Source: Psococerastis gibbosa (Eukaryota; Arthropoda; Insecta; Psocodea; Psocidae). From it: a DNA stretch of 64,000 bases. Shown one piece after another: positions 1-10,515 of this stretch (position 1 is its first letter; every line of letters starts with the position of its first letter). The DNA lies in NCBI GenBank assembly GCA_963971405.1, contig OZ020485.1, positions 37,219,921 through 37,283,920 on the forward strand, written 5' to 3'. The notes under the pieces are model-generated. The model was not told where the DNA came from and did not search any database. It saw only the letters and a list, made by a program, of their open reading frames with translations. A program made the translations under genes and the position numbers.

Positions 1-1407
1 CAGTTCAAATGTCTGGCACACCCGCTCGAAATTAAGCTAACATTATTTAGCGATATCTCCTTCGCGCAGATGCAAGTATCTGGTTTGAATCCAGCTTGTG
101 ACCAAATTCTCTTTTGAGGTATCATACAGTTTACAGCATCAGTCTGGGACTTCCTATGTCATTGGTGGAATTGTTACAGACTCAACTACTGTAAGTAACT
201 TTGTCTGTACCCACAGTCGAACAATGAGAACCTCGTAAAAGATCGTGATATATTGTTCTGACCCCCACTCGTATAGTCGTTTTGGAATAAGTCCGGCTTA
301 TGATCTCACACCTTCTACGATGTGTACATATAAAGCAAGGCTTTGCAGCTTGACTTGCTTTGTACTAGGGGTAGGTTGACGACAGGGACATGTACCAGTT
401 AAGCAATGACCAAAGTGCAGCCGACACAAAATCGATCCTGTTAAACAGTTGGCAAAGCAAAGAGCAAAAGTTCGTGAGCTAACATGCATTGGTTGGGGCT
501 ACACTATGCGTTGTTGTCGTCCCCACGAAGTGTTTAGGGGAGTGGGAGCCAAATCAATCAATCATCGAAACTTGTCCTGGATGCGGTCAGGTATAAACAA
601 TTTGTAAAATATGTGGCTTCCCCAAAATTAAATCCTAGTTTGCGGGGAGTAGGCAAATTCTTCCAGCGATTCTCTCTGCATCCCTTTTTATACGTGCATA
701 AAATGGACTTGAAAATGGTTCGGTAAAAAAAAGAATAAATTAATACTGAAGATAAGTAATGCAGAACTCTATTTTTTATCCTGCATCATCTAATCTCATG
801 TTAATGGTCACTTTTAAGGCTAAGCCCCTGATTTGAGCGGCTGATGAATGTTATTGTTTCCTTGTCGCGTTGCATTAACCTCACAGCGGGGAAGAATATC
901 ATAATAGATTTTACAGTTTAAGGTTTAATTGCTTTTGGAAGGTTTAGTCTCTCCCACCGCACCGCCTTGAAATTTCCTGAAAGTTATAATTTGTTTGATG
1001 ATGACAAGGTTAAGTTAGGCTAATCTGACAAGCACAGAGACGTCTTACCAAACTTTCAGGTTAAGACATGGGAATATGAAACTCAAGAGGAGGCAGAAAG
1101 GACTAAATATATCTACGGTACGGTACCTAATAGTAATAATTGCTGGGTGGTTCACCAGTGGGCGTTAGTTCATTATTAGCCAGCATAATTATGATGGTGA
1201 TGTGTATGTAAGGCAGGTGATTAGAATTGGGCAGAAAATTCGTAAAGAAGGAGGGCTGCATTGAAATAGTTAGGAAAAATTAAATATATGCCGTATTCCT
1301 TTATGGATCATATTCATTCGCGCAGACTGCTAGGCTGAATAAGTTTTAAGTTATTAGTACCGCATGGAATATACTAGATGACATGTTTTTACTGTACAGA
1401 TCGCATT
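1..1407. other. Non-coding stretch, mostly unrecognised
   Basis: I see no gene here. Bases about 353-432 resemble, on the minus strand, the dispersed repeat family found at 6640, 19165 and 60868 (shared words around 'accagtt..caatg.ccaaa'). The rest is AT-rich sequence without a recognisable ORF or repeat. A 63-residue minus-strand ORF overlapping 298-489 has no recognisable domain and is probably chance. Confidence 0.4.
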
Positions 1408-1628
1408 AAATAAATAAAATAAATAAATAATGAATTTTCTGTTCTGTTGCTAAGCCAATCTAACGGAGTTAAGGCTATAAAGCCTTCTCTTACACTCAAC
1501 TAGGAAGGCACGGGACCACCTGCTTAACATGCCCTCCGAAGCACGACTAAAAAACGTAGCAAGTGTGGGACTCGAACTAACAACCTTTCGGGTGTAAGTT
1601 GGAGTCTGTACCACTACTCTACATGTCC
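1408..1628 (-). mobile_element. SINE-A copy (tRNA-derived)
   Basis: The minus strand reads as a tRNA-headed SINE. It starts with ACATGTAGAGTAGTGGTAC (A-box-like), followed by CACCCGAAAGGTTGTTAGTT and a B-box-like GTTCGAGTCC, then a body containing GGCTTTATAGCC and a 3' end of (ATTT)n type. At least nine other copies lie in this window. This copy is diverged from the consensus but nearly full length. Transcription would be by RNA polymerase III, with mobility supplied by a LINE (inference). Confidence 0.85.
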
Positions 1629-2106
1629 TTCACCGCTTAATTTGCCATAATTATTTACAGTATATTTTTATAAAGTGTAGGAGAGAAAATTAGCTGAAGG
1701 GAAAGGGAACCATCATTAAACATGCAAAGGATTCAAAATTCAAAGTCCTTCTTTATGGAATTTCCTTTCAATCACGAAGGCATTAATTCCGATCATGAAA
1801 GAAGACATAAGCACTCAAAGCCTTCTTTTACTTATTACCAATAAAGAAAATACCACTCTAGCTATCGACGTTAATTAAAAGCCGGCAAAATTGCCGACAA
1901 TGTTTTGCAGTTTATGAAGCAACCAGAAGATGCTTCTATAATGCCATTAATTGCAGAGCTATTTCAGAAGTTGTTGGCTTGATACCTAAACGGGTAATTG
2001 TAAGTTTTATAAATCAGTTCATTGTTCATATACGTTGAGGTTCCATTAAGTAGGTTACTTTCGAAGCAAGTTGAAGAATATTTCACTCGGAATTGGTTAT
2101 ATTGTA

Positions 2107-2284
2107 GTTTTATATTATGGTGTAGCCTATATAATACTGACATTAAATTAACTTTGGTTGAAAAGGCAACCTCCTCGTTATAAATGAAATTAGAGGATGT
2201 AGAAAAAACTGGACTTGGCGGGATTTGAGCCCACGATCTACGCCTAACCGGGGCGTCGCCTTAACCGCTGGACCACAAGCCCTT
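2107..2284 (-). mobile_element. SINE-B copy (tRNA-derived)
   Basis: On the minus strand this matches the full copy at 36822-37000: the tRNA-like head (GGGCTTGTGGTCCAGCGG) with a B-box ending in CCCGCCAAGTCCAG, then a body ending in the CAACCAAAGTTAATTTAATG segment. The B-box has a changed base (GGGCTCAAATCCC). A second, unrelated SINE family next to SINE-A. Confidence 0.8.
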
Positions 2285-2600
2285 CGGTTACTCTGAATTG
2301 GGACCAGGTTTTTCCAGTCCTGCATTATAGTAATTATTTACTATGCTTATAAAATAGTAAATATCTTATATCATTTATAACTGCAAATTGACTTATTATT
2401 TAAGTACCTACTTTTGAAGGCTGATACCTGCCCCAGTCACCAAAGTCCAAATTTCATAATTTTGTTAATACCATTTATCAATTGTTAGGGGAATCCACTG
2501 AGACATTGTCAACCTTTATAAAATGAGTTCAGTCTGACTGTCACATTAGTCTATAGTATATATTCTCGTTCTGCCCAAAGATAGATGCCATTGGTGGACT

Positions 2601-2780
2601 TTTTTTTTTTTTAAAAAAGAAAGGTTAATCGCATACAAACAATTCAATGAATGTATCCAATTGACCTCTTCAGTTGCCTCATTAAGTTACCTAAGAGGTA
2701 CTTATGTCGAGTTACGACACGTCTCCGATCGCATGGCGTGTAGAGACTCGCACAAGTACAAGCACGCTACCACCTGGCCT
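2601..2780 (-). mobile_element. LINE-E 3' end, 5'-truncated
   Basis: On the minus strand it matches the 3' region shared with 24917, 37028, 47428 and 53847. Shared words are CACGCCATGCGATCGGAGAC, GGCGACTGAAGAGGTCAA and TGTATGCGATTAACCTTT, ending in a poly-A tail (poly-T on the plus strand at 2600-2611). The 53.7 kb copy has coding sequence directly upstream, so this is a dead-on-arrival LINE 3' fragment rather than a SINE. Confidence 0.75.
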
Positions 2781-3385
2781 ATACTAGGCTCAGGAATTGC
2801 ATGAAAATACATTCGTTAAAAAAATTCCATTCCATTCGATAGATTTACTTTCTTCACAAACATAACCAACAGAACATTGATAGAAGAAGACTATTAAATG
2901 CAAACGTTGTAAATTGCCACAGACATCTATTTGGTTAGAAAGTCGTGGATCGATGAATCGAAAACTAAAACATTACTTTTGCATGAGCACAACCCTGATA
3001 GGATTCTATTTCGAGGAAAGTCATTTCTATGCAATATCATTCCCATTTCGGGATATTAAAAACCAAAGCTCGTTATTCTTATATTCTCAACTTTTGGCGG
3101 AAAATTTGAAAAAAGGAAAGTAGGTATCTGGCCAACACCTCGAGAACGAAACTTCTCATCCGTCAGCACAGTGACGTGTCATTTCACCGGGAAGGAATTC
3201 ATATTGCGCGCCGTTGGTTTATCAACCGGGAAATTTGAAGGTAGATTCGTTGGTGGAATTAGACGATGACGGTTGGCACGCAATCGGAGTCGCGCCAGGT
3301 GCTGAGTGTCAGCTATTTTCCATCAGCAGCGTTATTGCAAATTTTGGAGATTTCGAAAATTTCCAATTTTTCTGAGTCGAAGCGT
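2781..3385. other. No recognisable feature
   Basis: Contains one 69-residue plus-strand ORF (2914-3123) with no recognisable motif, probably chance. No repeat match found inside the window. Confidence 0.4.
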
Positions 3386-3663
3386 GAGGAAACAGAGAAA
3401 TGAAAACCTCCAACCGTGTAGGTATTCCAGGTCTTAATGAATTATATAACATTTTTTTTATTTCAGTCACTTGACTTCCGTCAACAAAATAAATATTGTA
3501 CTGAAGAAACAGAGTAATGAAAACCACAAGCTGTGTAGGTATTCCAGGTCTTAATGAATTATATAAAAAAAAATTTATTTCAGTAACTTAACTTTCGTCA
3601 ACAAAATAAATATTGTACTGAAGGAACAGAGGAATGAAAACCACAACCGTGTAGGAATTCTAG

Positions 3664-3930
3664 CAGGCTGATCATGGCGATTGGTATTAACTTACTCCTG
3701 GGATTAAAACTGTAAACAAAAAAATTTTGAATATCACTTTCCATTATTATAGAATTATCCTGTTTACATTTTTAATACCAGGGTATTATAATACCGGGGT
3801 TAATATAATACCCTGGTATTAAAAATGTAAACAAGATAATTTTATAATGGAAAGTGGTATTCAAAATTTGTTTGTTTACAGTTTTAATCCCGGGAGTAAG
3901 TTAATACCAATCGCCATGATCAGCCTGCTG
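3664..3930. mobile_element. Palindromic MITE, family M (copy 1)
   Basis: A near-palindrome about 267 bp long, with ends CAGGCTGATCATGGCGATT and its complement at 3910-3930. The inner arms carry GGTATTAAAAATGTAAACA and ATTTTATAATGGAAAGT. It sits inside the third unit of the 117-bp satellite, directly abutting copy 2. No transposase is encoded. Confidence 0.8.
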
Positions 3931-3933
3931 CTG

Positions 3934-4104
3934 CAGCCTGATCGAGGCGATTATAATACCGGCATTTATTTAATCCCCTGGTAATAAAAATGTAAACAAG
4001 ATAATTTTATAATGGAAAGTGCTATTCAAAATTTGTTTGTTACAGTTATAATCCTAGGGTATTTATTTAACCCCGGTATTATAATCGCCTCGATCAGGCT
4101 ACTG
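3934..4104. mobile_element. Palindromic MITE, family M (copy 2)
   Basis: About 171 bp. Ends are CAGCCTGATCGAGGCGATTA and the complement GCCTCGATCAGGCTACTG. It is a sub-variant of copy 1 (CGAGGCG instead of CATGGCG in the terminal repeat) and abuts it through a CTGCTGCAG junction. Confidence 0.8.
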
Positions 4105-4303
4105 GTCTTAATGATTTATAACATTTTTTGAAATTTCAGTTACTTGACTTTCGTCAACAAAATATCATATTGTAACATTGTACTGAAGAAACAGACGAAT
4201 AAAAACCACAACCGTGTAGGTTTCATTCCAGGCCTTTATAATTTATAACATTTTTTTATATTTCAGCTACTTGACTTTCTTCAACAAAATAAATATTATA
4301 TTC

Positions 4304-4943
4304 CGTGACTTTCCATTCAGAAAGTACAGTACCGACAATACAAATTTAAAGATGTTGAAAAGTTTTGTGAAGAATGGAAATTATACTGTAGCCCGACTTT
4401 CTGAAACTGAGAAAACGCATGGTTTGATAACACGCAATGGAGTCATGCAGTCCTAGGAACTGGGTAAATAAACAAATTACTAGTATAATTAATAATCATG
4501 CTGCTAGCCATTTTATTGCCCCATTATTTTATTTAGAAAATGCTATATGCTACTTGTATAGGCTACCAGAGAAACAGTGCGTACCATTTAAAGTTATGTA
4601 CTACCCGACCACGATAACACATTGTTAAAATTAATCACTTTGTATAGTTTTACGCTTTACGTTTTACGACCACGATAAGACATTTGGAACCCTTTGTTTG
4701 TTCGAAATAAGCGAAACAGGGAAAAACCGAGTTTTTTCGATTTTTATAAGTGTTTCAAATGTCATCCTAATATAATTTTGATGATTCCTAAGAAGAATTA
4801 GAGAATATTCAAAACACTGAGTGTCTTATACAAGATAGGAAAAACAACATTAATTATTATAGGCAATATTGCAGGCTTTGATCCGAACTAGCATCTACTT
4901 TGTTAAGCATTCAATAAGCCAATATCTGCATGAATGCATGCTG
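4304..4943. other. No recognisable feature
   Basis: Two short plus-strand ORFs (61 and 63 residues) overlap here and show no motif. No internal repeat match seen. Confidence 0.4.
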
Positions 4944-5121
4944 CAGCAGCCTGATCATGATGATTAAATAAATACCGGTATTTATTTAATCCCCTGGTAT
5001 TAAAAATGTAAACAAGATAATTTTATAATGGAAAGTGCTATTCAAAATTTGTTTGTTTACATTTTTAATACCAGGGGATTCAATAAATACCAGTATTATA
5101 ATCGCCATGATCAGGCTGCAG
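4944..5121. mobile_element. Palindromic MITE, family M (copy 3)
   Basis: Terminal inverted repeats CAGCAGCCTGATCATG and CATGATCAGGCTGCAG, with the same inner arms (ATTTTATAATGGAAAGTGCT, TTGTTTGTTTACA) as the 3.7-4.1 kb copies. Nearly complete. Confidence 0.8.
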
Positions 5122-5274
5122 GTACACTGTATATATAGTACCTAAGTATATATTGTATCTATAGCTGAGAAAATAAGTGACGAATTGATGCTAATGATTT
5201 CATCCAGGTTCCATAATGGCGGGATGCGCTTATTAATTCCATATTAATTTCTGTTTGGCCTCACCTCAATAAAC

Positions 5275-5433
5275 ATGGAATTGAACAAAGCCACCACCAT
5301 GGTCGAGATTTTCGAAATTACGGGAGATAGCCTAATAGCAGAATGTTGTCAACAAAAGCTCCCCATAATAGCAGAATGCCGTCAACAGAAGCTCCCCATT
5401 TCCGTAATTATTTGCACAGGAGGACGCATGTAG
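5275..5433 (+). CDS. 52-residue small ORF with in-frame 11-codon tandem repeat (uncertain)
   Basis: ATG at 5275 opens a 52-codon frame ending at TAG 5431-5433. A second in-frame ATG at 5299 sits in a strong Kozak context (GCCACCACCATGG). The frame contains two near-identical 33-bp units encoding AECCQQKLPI and AECRQQKLPI, so the duplication keeps frame exactly. I recognise no family, signal peptide or membrane segment. No neighbouring exon is evident. It may be a chance ORF over a short tandem duplication; the in-frame 33-bp period is also expected by chance one time in three. Confidence 0.2.
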   Translation: MELNKATTMVEIFEITGDSLIAECCQQKLPIIAECRQQKLPISVIICTGGRM

Positions 5434-6024
5434 TTTAATAAGACAGATTGGCATGCAACATCGGTATTTGTGGAACAAAAGCTAATAAACTGTACATGGC
5501 TCCAAAGTGCAATGAGCCAGCTTGTTAGAGACTAAATGATGGAAGTTCTATAGCAGCGATAACACCTGATTTATTACATAGGTGATGTACAGCAGTACAA
5601 TATCGTCTTACGTTTTAATGATTTAAAAACGTCTTAAATTGGCGGTTTTTTAGTTTTCATTGCCAGTAAAAATGTTGAACGGTAGAAGTCCCTTTACGGG
5701 CTACACAGCCAGCGGAAAAAAAACGTTTTCCCCCCCTTTCAATTTCTTTTCGAATAATATTTTTCGTCGGCCTTGTCAACGGGGGATGTGTGGAATTTTT
5801 TTTTGTACGTGTAATGGTTCTAATTATTGTATTAATAATGCAGCGAATAAAGTCAAGATCGTTGAACTTATTCGTTCCCCTTCACAGTAATACCGTGTCT
5901 TGCAAAAACTTACGGAGAGCTGGTTTTGCTTTTATGAAAAATCCACCTCAAACCAATTTAAATTATGCCACGCATAAAAATTGCCGAACTGTTAGAAATC
6001 ACCTCAAATCTGATTGGATGATCT
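5434..6024. other. No recognisable feature
   Basis: Overlapping 76- and 80-residue plus-strand ORFs (5660-6032) have no recognisable domain and probably reflect chance. No repeat recognised. Confidence 0.35.
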
Positions 6025-6240
6025 TTAAATAAATGAATAAATTAGGACTTTTTGTTCCATTACTAAGCCAACCTAGCGGAGTTAGGGCTATAAAGCCCTC
6101 TCTTACACTCAACTAGGAAGGCCCGGGACCACCTGCTTTACATGCCCTCCGAAGCATGGCCAGAAAATGTAGGAAGTGTAGGACTCAAACCAACAACCTT
6201 TCGGGTGAAAGTCAGAGTCCATACCACTACTCCACATGCC
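6025..6240 (-). mobile_element. SINE-A copy
   Basis: Minus-strand copy with a good match over its whole length: head GTAGTGGTATGGACTCTGAC, then CACCCGAAAGGTTGTTGGTT, body GGGCTTTATAGCCCTAACTC, and an AAT-rich 3' end at 6025-6050. One of the better preserved copies. Confidence 0.88.
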
Positions 6241-6264
6241 AACAACTCCGTGGATAACGGACAT

Positions 6265-6440
6265 TATTTTCTTTTTTTGGCATGAATTTTCTTTAAGTTT
6301 GGCAGCTACATGTGGCATCGATGTCTCCACTCCCCTCGATGCTGGCACGCCCTCTTCAGCTCCATGTATGTATTGGCCCCTACATCCTTCATAACTTGCT
6401 GTAGATAATCTTTTCTCGGGCGCCCAGGTCGGTTGGCGCC
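6265..6440 (-). pseudogene. LINE C-terminal fragment (GRPR...EW type)
   Basis: Minus-strand sequence aligns with the plus-strand fragment at 49490-49730: AACCGACCTGGGCGC, then AGCTGAAGAGGGCGTGCCA, then TCGAGGGGAGTGGAG. Reading across stops, the conceptual peptide has NRPGRPR, a basic stretch and a Tyr-x-Glu-Leu-Lys followed by an Arg-x-Glu-Trp-Arg motif. That pattern is typical of the extreme C-terminus of several LINE reverse transcriptases. Frames are broken, so this is a relic. The exact clade is not determined. Confidence 0.55.
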
Positions 6441-6639
6441 TTCTATTGTTCACTCTACGATGCAGCTTACAAAGTTTTCGTGTCGAAGCAAAAGTCCAAT
6501 CCATTGAGTTCTACTTTTACTTATTGATGCAACCAGAATTTTTGTTTCGCTTACTCTGGCTAGAACGTCCTCATTCGAAACATGCGACGACCTCAAATGT
6601 TCGAGTTTCTTTAATTGTTTCTCACTTATGCACCATGTT

Positions 6640-6775
6640 GGCCATTGGCAAACTGTTATACGCTCTCAATCTTTATCTACACCGAATACAAGCGATAATG
6701 GTCAAGCTGAGACAAGCTTGCCATTCACTCAATGAAACAGGCAAAAGCATGTACCTAGTACAGTTAACACGCGAA
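6640..6775 (+). repeat. Dispersed repeat, family X
   Basis: Matches the minus strand of 19165-19290: GGCCATTGG.AAACTG.TATAC, GACAAGC, then AATGAAACAGG.AAAAGCATG. Partial copies also lie at about 353-432 and 60868-60945. No coding potential seen; function and class unknown. Confidence 0.6.
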
Positions 6776-7174
6776 GTAAGTATAAGTACGTATATTTTTA
6801 CGGTAAAATGAGACCGTAAAAATTAGCAATGACTCTTAAACTAAAATTATTATTTGGTAAAAGAACAGAAACATTGTTTTGGGAATTTGGAACCTGGAGG
6901 TTTCCGTTGTAGTTTTCACCCCATTTCCGGGAGCTGGATTGATTTCCCTGGCGGTTGGAAATCCTCGATACACTTCTCAACTCTGATTTATTCAATGCCA
7001 TGGCAATCGGCCTATCACTCCCTAGTCCCAACCTTTCTACGAAAGCCTGTGACGCCTGTAGCATTTTGATTGAATACTGTAGTGACATACTGCATTTAGA
7101 GATTAGTTCCAACAAAGATAAGGAGGATAATTTAAATGAGTCTCTCTCGCTGTTTTTAGAAATACCATTATATC

Positions 7175-7365
7175 ATGTAAGGTACAGACTCCAACTTTCA
7201 CCCGAAAGGTTGTTAGTTCGAGTCCTACACTTACTACAATTTCTGGCTATGTTTCGGAGGGCAGGCGTTCCCGGGCCTTCCTAGTTAAGTGGGAGGGAGA
7301 GCTTTATAGCCCTAACTCCGCTAGGTTGGCCTAGTAATAGAAAACGCCAATATTGATTTATTTTA
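7175..7365 (+). mobile_element. SINE-A copy
   Basis: Plus-strand copy with head GGTACAGACTCCAACTTTCA, B-box GTTCGAGTCC, body and 3' CTAACTCCGCTAGGTTGG, then AATATTGATTTATTTTAT. The first bases of the head (GTAGAGTAGT) are lost. Confidence 0.85.
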
Positions 7366-7564
7366 TATTATTCAATATTATCCACATTTTGCATAAAAAA
7401 TAGCCTACACTTATTGCTAAATATACAGCGACAGAGCTTTTCGAAATTTTCCTTAAGCTGCAGGATGATAACTGCGTCTACTGTTGACCATTTATGTAAT
7501 GAATTTTTTTGCTAAGCAGCGGTACCTAGAATGATAAATCCAATTATAGGGGAGCTATATAGAC

Positions 7565-7706
7565 TATACTTCGAATACGCTGGATTGGAAACTGACCTTC
7601 ACGAGTTGGGAGTCCATAGATGGTGGAGCTTTGTACAAAACCGAGATGACTAGAAGAAGAAGAAAAAGAAGAAAAAGAAGAAGAAGAAGAAGAAGAAGAA
7701 GAAGAA
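7565..7706 (+). pseudogene. LINE C-terminus with (GAA)n tail
   Basis: The plus-strand conceptual peptide contains LETDLHELGVHRWWS followed by VQNRDD and a stop. This resembles the DL..LGV..W....NRD.W ending of LINE reverse transcriptases. It is followed at once by an A/GAA-rich tail (7652-7706) ending in about eight GAA units. I infer a 5'-truncated LINE insertion with a microsatellite tail. A similar GAA-tailed arrangement occurs near 17880 and 50040. Confidence 0.5.
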
Positions 7707-8540
7707 GAGAGAAACTTTGAACTGTTAAGACCAGAACTAGACGTACTATCAGTAATACAGTGCGGATGGCATTTAAAATTTTACTTCTTGTGGAATTTAT
7801 CTCTTTCCTCTCAAGCAGACGAAACAGACTGTCACTGCATAAATGTTATCAACTGTTTTGACGAATAAAAACGAGCCGCACCGGAAATTGAACGAAAAGC
7901 GATCAGGAAATAGCAAAGTCGAACCTGTGCTTCCAACCATCAATAACGTTTTTCTTTTCCTACTAATGCGACGTAGGTAACAAAGAAAGCAGTTTCGACC
8001 GAAGAGAATGTTATTTTTTATAAAATTCAACATTCTATCCAACAATTACCGTAGAATTAAGGTACATAGCAACAAAAACACCAATGCAACAATATTTTGG
8101 ACATAACGTAGTATAGTACTATTGTGTAGTACTTCAATATGAGGAGTAAAGAAAATTTTCAAAATAAAATCAGTGCCGGTACGTTAAACCACATTAAAAA
8201 CTTTTAGGAAATATCGGGTGAAGTTTGAACATCCAAAACTCATAACTGCTCTCTTATTATCTTGGTAATGTGAAGCTTTCTAGCAGTCTAAACCACCTGT
8301 GCACTGAGTTGGCGTTTCTTTCAAGACTTAATTAGTATTTTAACTTAGTGGGCCTAATTTTGAGTTTTTTGAAAGAAAAAGTAAATCTCAATTTTTCACT
8401 GCATTTTGCATTCTCCTCTAGCCGCAATTGATTGAATGGTTATCACCTAATGTTATCTTCGACATTCTTTTCTGTCCTAGGTCACTCTTTTGCATTAGTT
8501 GCGTTCCAAGTAGGTGCCAAATATCGTATCTTACTTGAAG
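7707..8540. other. No recognisable feature
   Basis: An 82-residue minus-strand ORF (7797-8045) shows no domain. No repeats matched within the window. Confidence 0.35.
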
Positions 8541-8559
8541 CTTTCCACGTACATCTTCC

Positions 8560-8823
8560 TTGGTCGCCCTTATTCTAGGTGCTGTTCATCAATGGTGCCT
8601 TCTACTGTAGTGCTGAGGAGTTCCTCCAGCGGTGGGAAAACGAGAGGAGGGCATGTGAAGCCAAGGTCGGAACTCTAAATGTGAACATAGTGCGGAAAAT
8701 GATTCAGTCAGAGGCGGCTTGGAGTGCTGTAAAGGAGTTGGCATGGCTCATCTTGAGCCGCAAAATGAAAGAGGAAAGACCTTTACCAAATTTAACCCAG
8801 CAGAAAAAAACACAATTATACTG
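8560..8823 (+). pseudogene. Probable LINE reverse-transcriptase C-terminal fragment
   Basis: An 81-residue plus-strand frame ends at 8822-8824. It holds the pattern W..ER..CE.KVG.LNV..VRKMIQS..AW.AV..LA, then an Arg/Lys-Met-Lys-Glu-Glu-Arg end. I associate this pattern with the tail downstream of the zinc-knuckle in I/R1-group LINEs. No reverse-transcriptase core is present upstream, so at best this is a 5'-truncated copy. The assignment rests on pattern memory only and could be wrong. Confidence 0.35.
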
Positions 8824-8994
8824 ACGTAATGCTGAAAAGCGGTTCCAGGATAGTTTGGGAGAGGAAAAAAGGTAAAAGGTCATGAGTGATACCTGCACCA
8901 TATCAAACCAAAAATAATTTTAGCCAAGGTAGTAAATTTGCACCATAAACTGTCGAAATTGATGTGGAACTCGATCACTGCTGACTTCACATAA

Positions 8995-9348
8995 GGCGCA
9001 TATTCCACCGACCGGCTGGGGCTAAATACAAATACGGTGACGTGGTAACAGACATTCAAGAAATGACATTGACGGAAATTTGAATTTTTCTCTTTATAGA
9101 AATCTATTAAAATGTTTGTACTTAACATATCCCATGACGCCATTTTTTAATTTTAGTTTGTTTATTTGTGATTTTACTGTATGATCATTGATCAGTTTTA
9201 ACTATGGCATAGAGGAAAACAAACATTTCCGTCAATGTCATTTGCATTCTGCAATGCGACGTCGGTGGAAACCCCGCCTAAGTCTTGAATGTCTGCTACC
9301 ACGTCCCGTATTTGTATTTAGCCCTATCCGGTCGGTGGAATATGCGCC
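8995..9348. mobile_element. MITE with long terminal inverted repeats, TAA/TAT flanks (family H)
   Basis: The left end (GGCGCATATTCCACCGACCG) and right end are inverted repeats for about 60 bp, including ACAAATACGG and ACGTGGTA.CAGACATT. A second inner pair (CATTGACGGAAAT / ATTTCCGTCAATG) makes the element largely palindromic. The flanks are TAA and TAT, consistent with a degraded 3-bp TWA target duplication (PIF/Harbinger-like, inference). Other copies: 32478, 35639, 45613 and 61176. Confidence 0.8.
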
Positions 9349-9889
9349 TATACCATATACCTAGTGTATCATTCCTATAAATCCCACAACGTAACATTGT
9401 TATTCGTAACATGCCTGGTTGTTTGTAGGCCGACCGGAGCCCTGTATAACATTTTCGAGTAACAAATTTATTAAGCTGTTCGCGGTGGATGTTCAAACCA
9501 CAGTCAGTAAATTGCCGGATATCATTGGAAAGTTCGTGGAATCGCGGTAGAGTTCTAGAGATACGCTTATTGTGGACCAGATTATTCATGTTACACACGA
9601 TACTTGATTTCTGAACCACGTTTAGTAAACAAGGCCAGACGAGAAAAGTATTATACAATACCACAAAACACTCCCGAATGTTACGTAGGAGCTTTTTATT
9701 AAAGTGCGGTAATTATTCCCGAAATAAGGCATCAATAAAATTCGGATAAAATGTCCTTAAGAGGTTGCGCTTCAAAAAGGTAAATTTAGTGTTAAAATTG
9801 ATGAAGTACAGTTACATATTCTCATGTTTATTGTGGGCTTTTGAGAAGAAGACTCGACCCAGTGCGGATAGTTGAGGCCTGAGGGAAGT
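9349..9889. other. No recognisable feature
   Basis: A 122-residue minus-strand ORF (9296-9664) begins inside the MITE and has no recognisable domain. I do not call it a gene. Confidence 0.35.
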
Positions 9890-10081
9890 TAGACAATGTT
9901 AATGACTTTTTGTTCTGAACTAAGCGAAGTGGAGTTAGAGCAATAAAGCCCTCTAATGCAATCAACCAGGAAGGTTCAGGACCGCCTGTTCTACACGGCC
10001 ACCGAAGCGTGCCCAGAAAATGTGGTAAGAGTGGTGCTGCTGGAACCAACATCCTTTCAGCTCAAAGTCGGCGTCCGTACC
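9890..10081 (-). mobile_element. SINE-A copy, diverged
   Basis: Minus-strand SINE-A with many substitutions (body AGGGCTTTATTGCTCTAACTC; B-box GGTTCCAGCAGC). It stops in the head exactly where the (GAAAT)n tract starts. Confidence 0.75.
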
Positions 10082-10083
10082 AC

Positions 10084-10201
10084 TGAAATGAAATGAAATG
10101 AAATGAAATGAAATGAAATGAAATGAAATGAAATGAAATGAAATGAATGAAATGAAATGAAATGAAATGAAATGAAATGAAATGAAATGAAATGAAATGA
10201 A
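10084..10201. repeat. (GAAAT)n microsatellite
   Basis: About 23 tandem GAAAT units, broken once near 10146 by a one-base-short unit. Directly followed by a tRNA-SINE-like tail on the minus strand, so it may have begun as the pentanucleotide tail of that insertion. Confidence 0.95.
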
Positions 10202-10265
10202 ATTAAAAACGTCTTTTTATTAGGCGAGTTTTAGCTCTGAAGGGCCACTCTACCAGTTAACCTAT
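10202..10265 (-). mobile_element. Probable SINE 3' piece with pentanucleotide tail
   Basis: On the minus strand: GGTTAACTGGTAGAGTGGCC, CTTCAGAGCTAAAACTCGCC, then AATAAAAAGACGTTTTTAAT running into (ATTTC)n. The order of body then pentanucleotide tail fits a retroposed element. It is similar in style, not sequence, to the (AATTC)n-tailed repeat at 53.4 kb. Confidence 0.4.
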
Positions 10266-10299
10266 ACCACTACTCTATACCTATAATATACGAGTATGT

Positions 10300-10515
10300 C
10301 GTATGTCCCGAGACCAGTCGCGGCGAAATTACATACTGTATGAGCGAGGATGCGCAGTGGACAGGGTCCCCATGTCATGGAACCAAACCAACCGAACAAA
10401 ATGTATGATGCATATTTTTTAATTTGTTGAAAAGAAAAATGTTGTTGCCAAGAGGAATACACCAAAGCCTTAAAGTGAAAGTCGGCTAATTAAAAATAAG
10501 TTTTAATTTCCTTCC
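10300..10515. repeat. Dispersed repeat, family V (copy 1)
   Basis: Shares with 54200-54420 the words ATACTGTATGAGCGAG, CCAAACCAACC, GCTAATTAAAAA and AAGTTTTAA in the same order and spacing. About 210 bp, diverged, with no coding sequence. Class unknown. Confidence 0.6.

Larger units (their letters stand above)
3386..4303. repeat. 117-bp tandem repeat, four units, split by two MITEs
   Basis: Units begin at 3386, 3503, 3620 and 4184 with variants of GARGAAACAGAG, so the first two spacings are exactly 117 bp. The third unit is interrupted by about 441 bp of MITE sequence (3664-4104). Subtracting that leaves about 123 bp. Each unit carries GTGTAGGTATTCCAGG, then a T-rich run ending TATTTCAG, then ACTTGACTTTCGTCAACAAA. 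No protein-coding frame is obvious. Confidence 0.85.

Noticed and set aside
9296..9664. 122-residue minus-strand ORF
   Set aside because: Starts within a MITE terminal repeat and shows no motif or homologous copy.
10084..10201. CRISPR-like or regulatory array
   Set aside because: It is a simple (GAAAT)n microsatellite without spacers, in a eukaryotic context.
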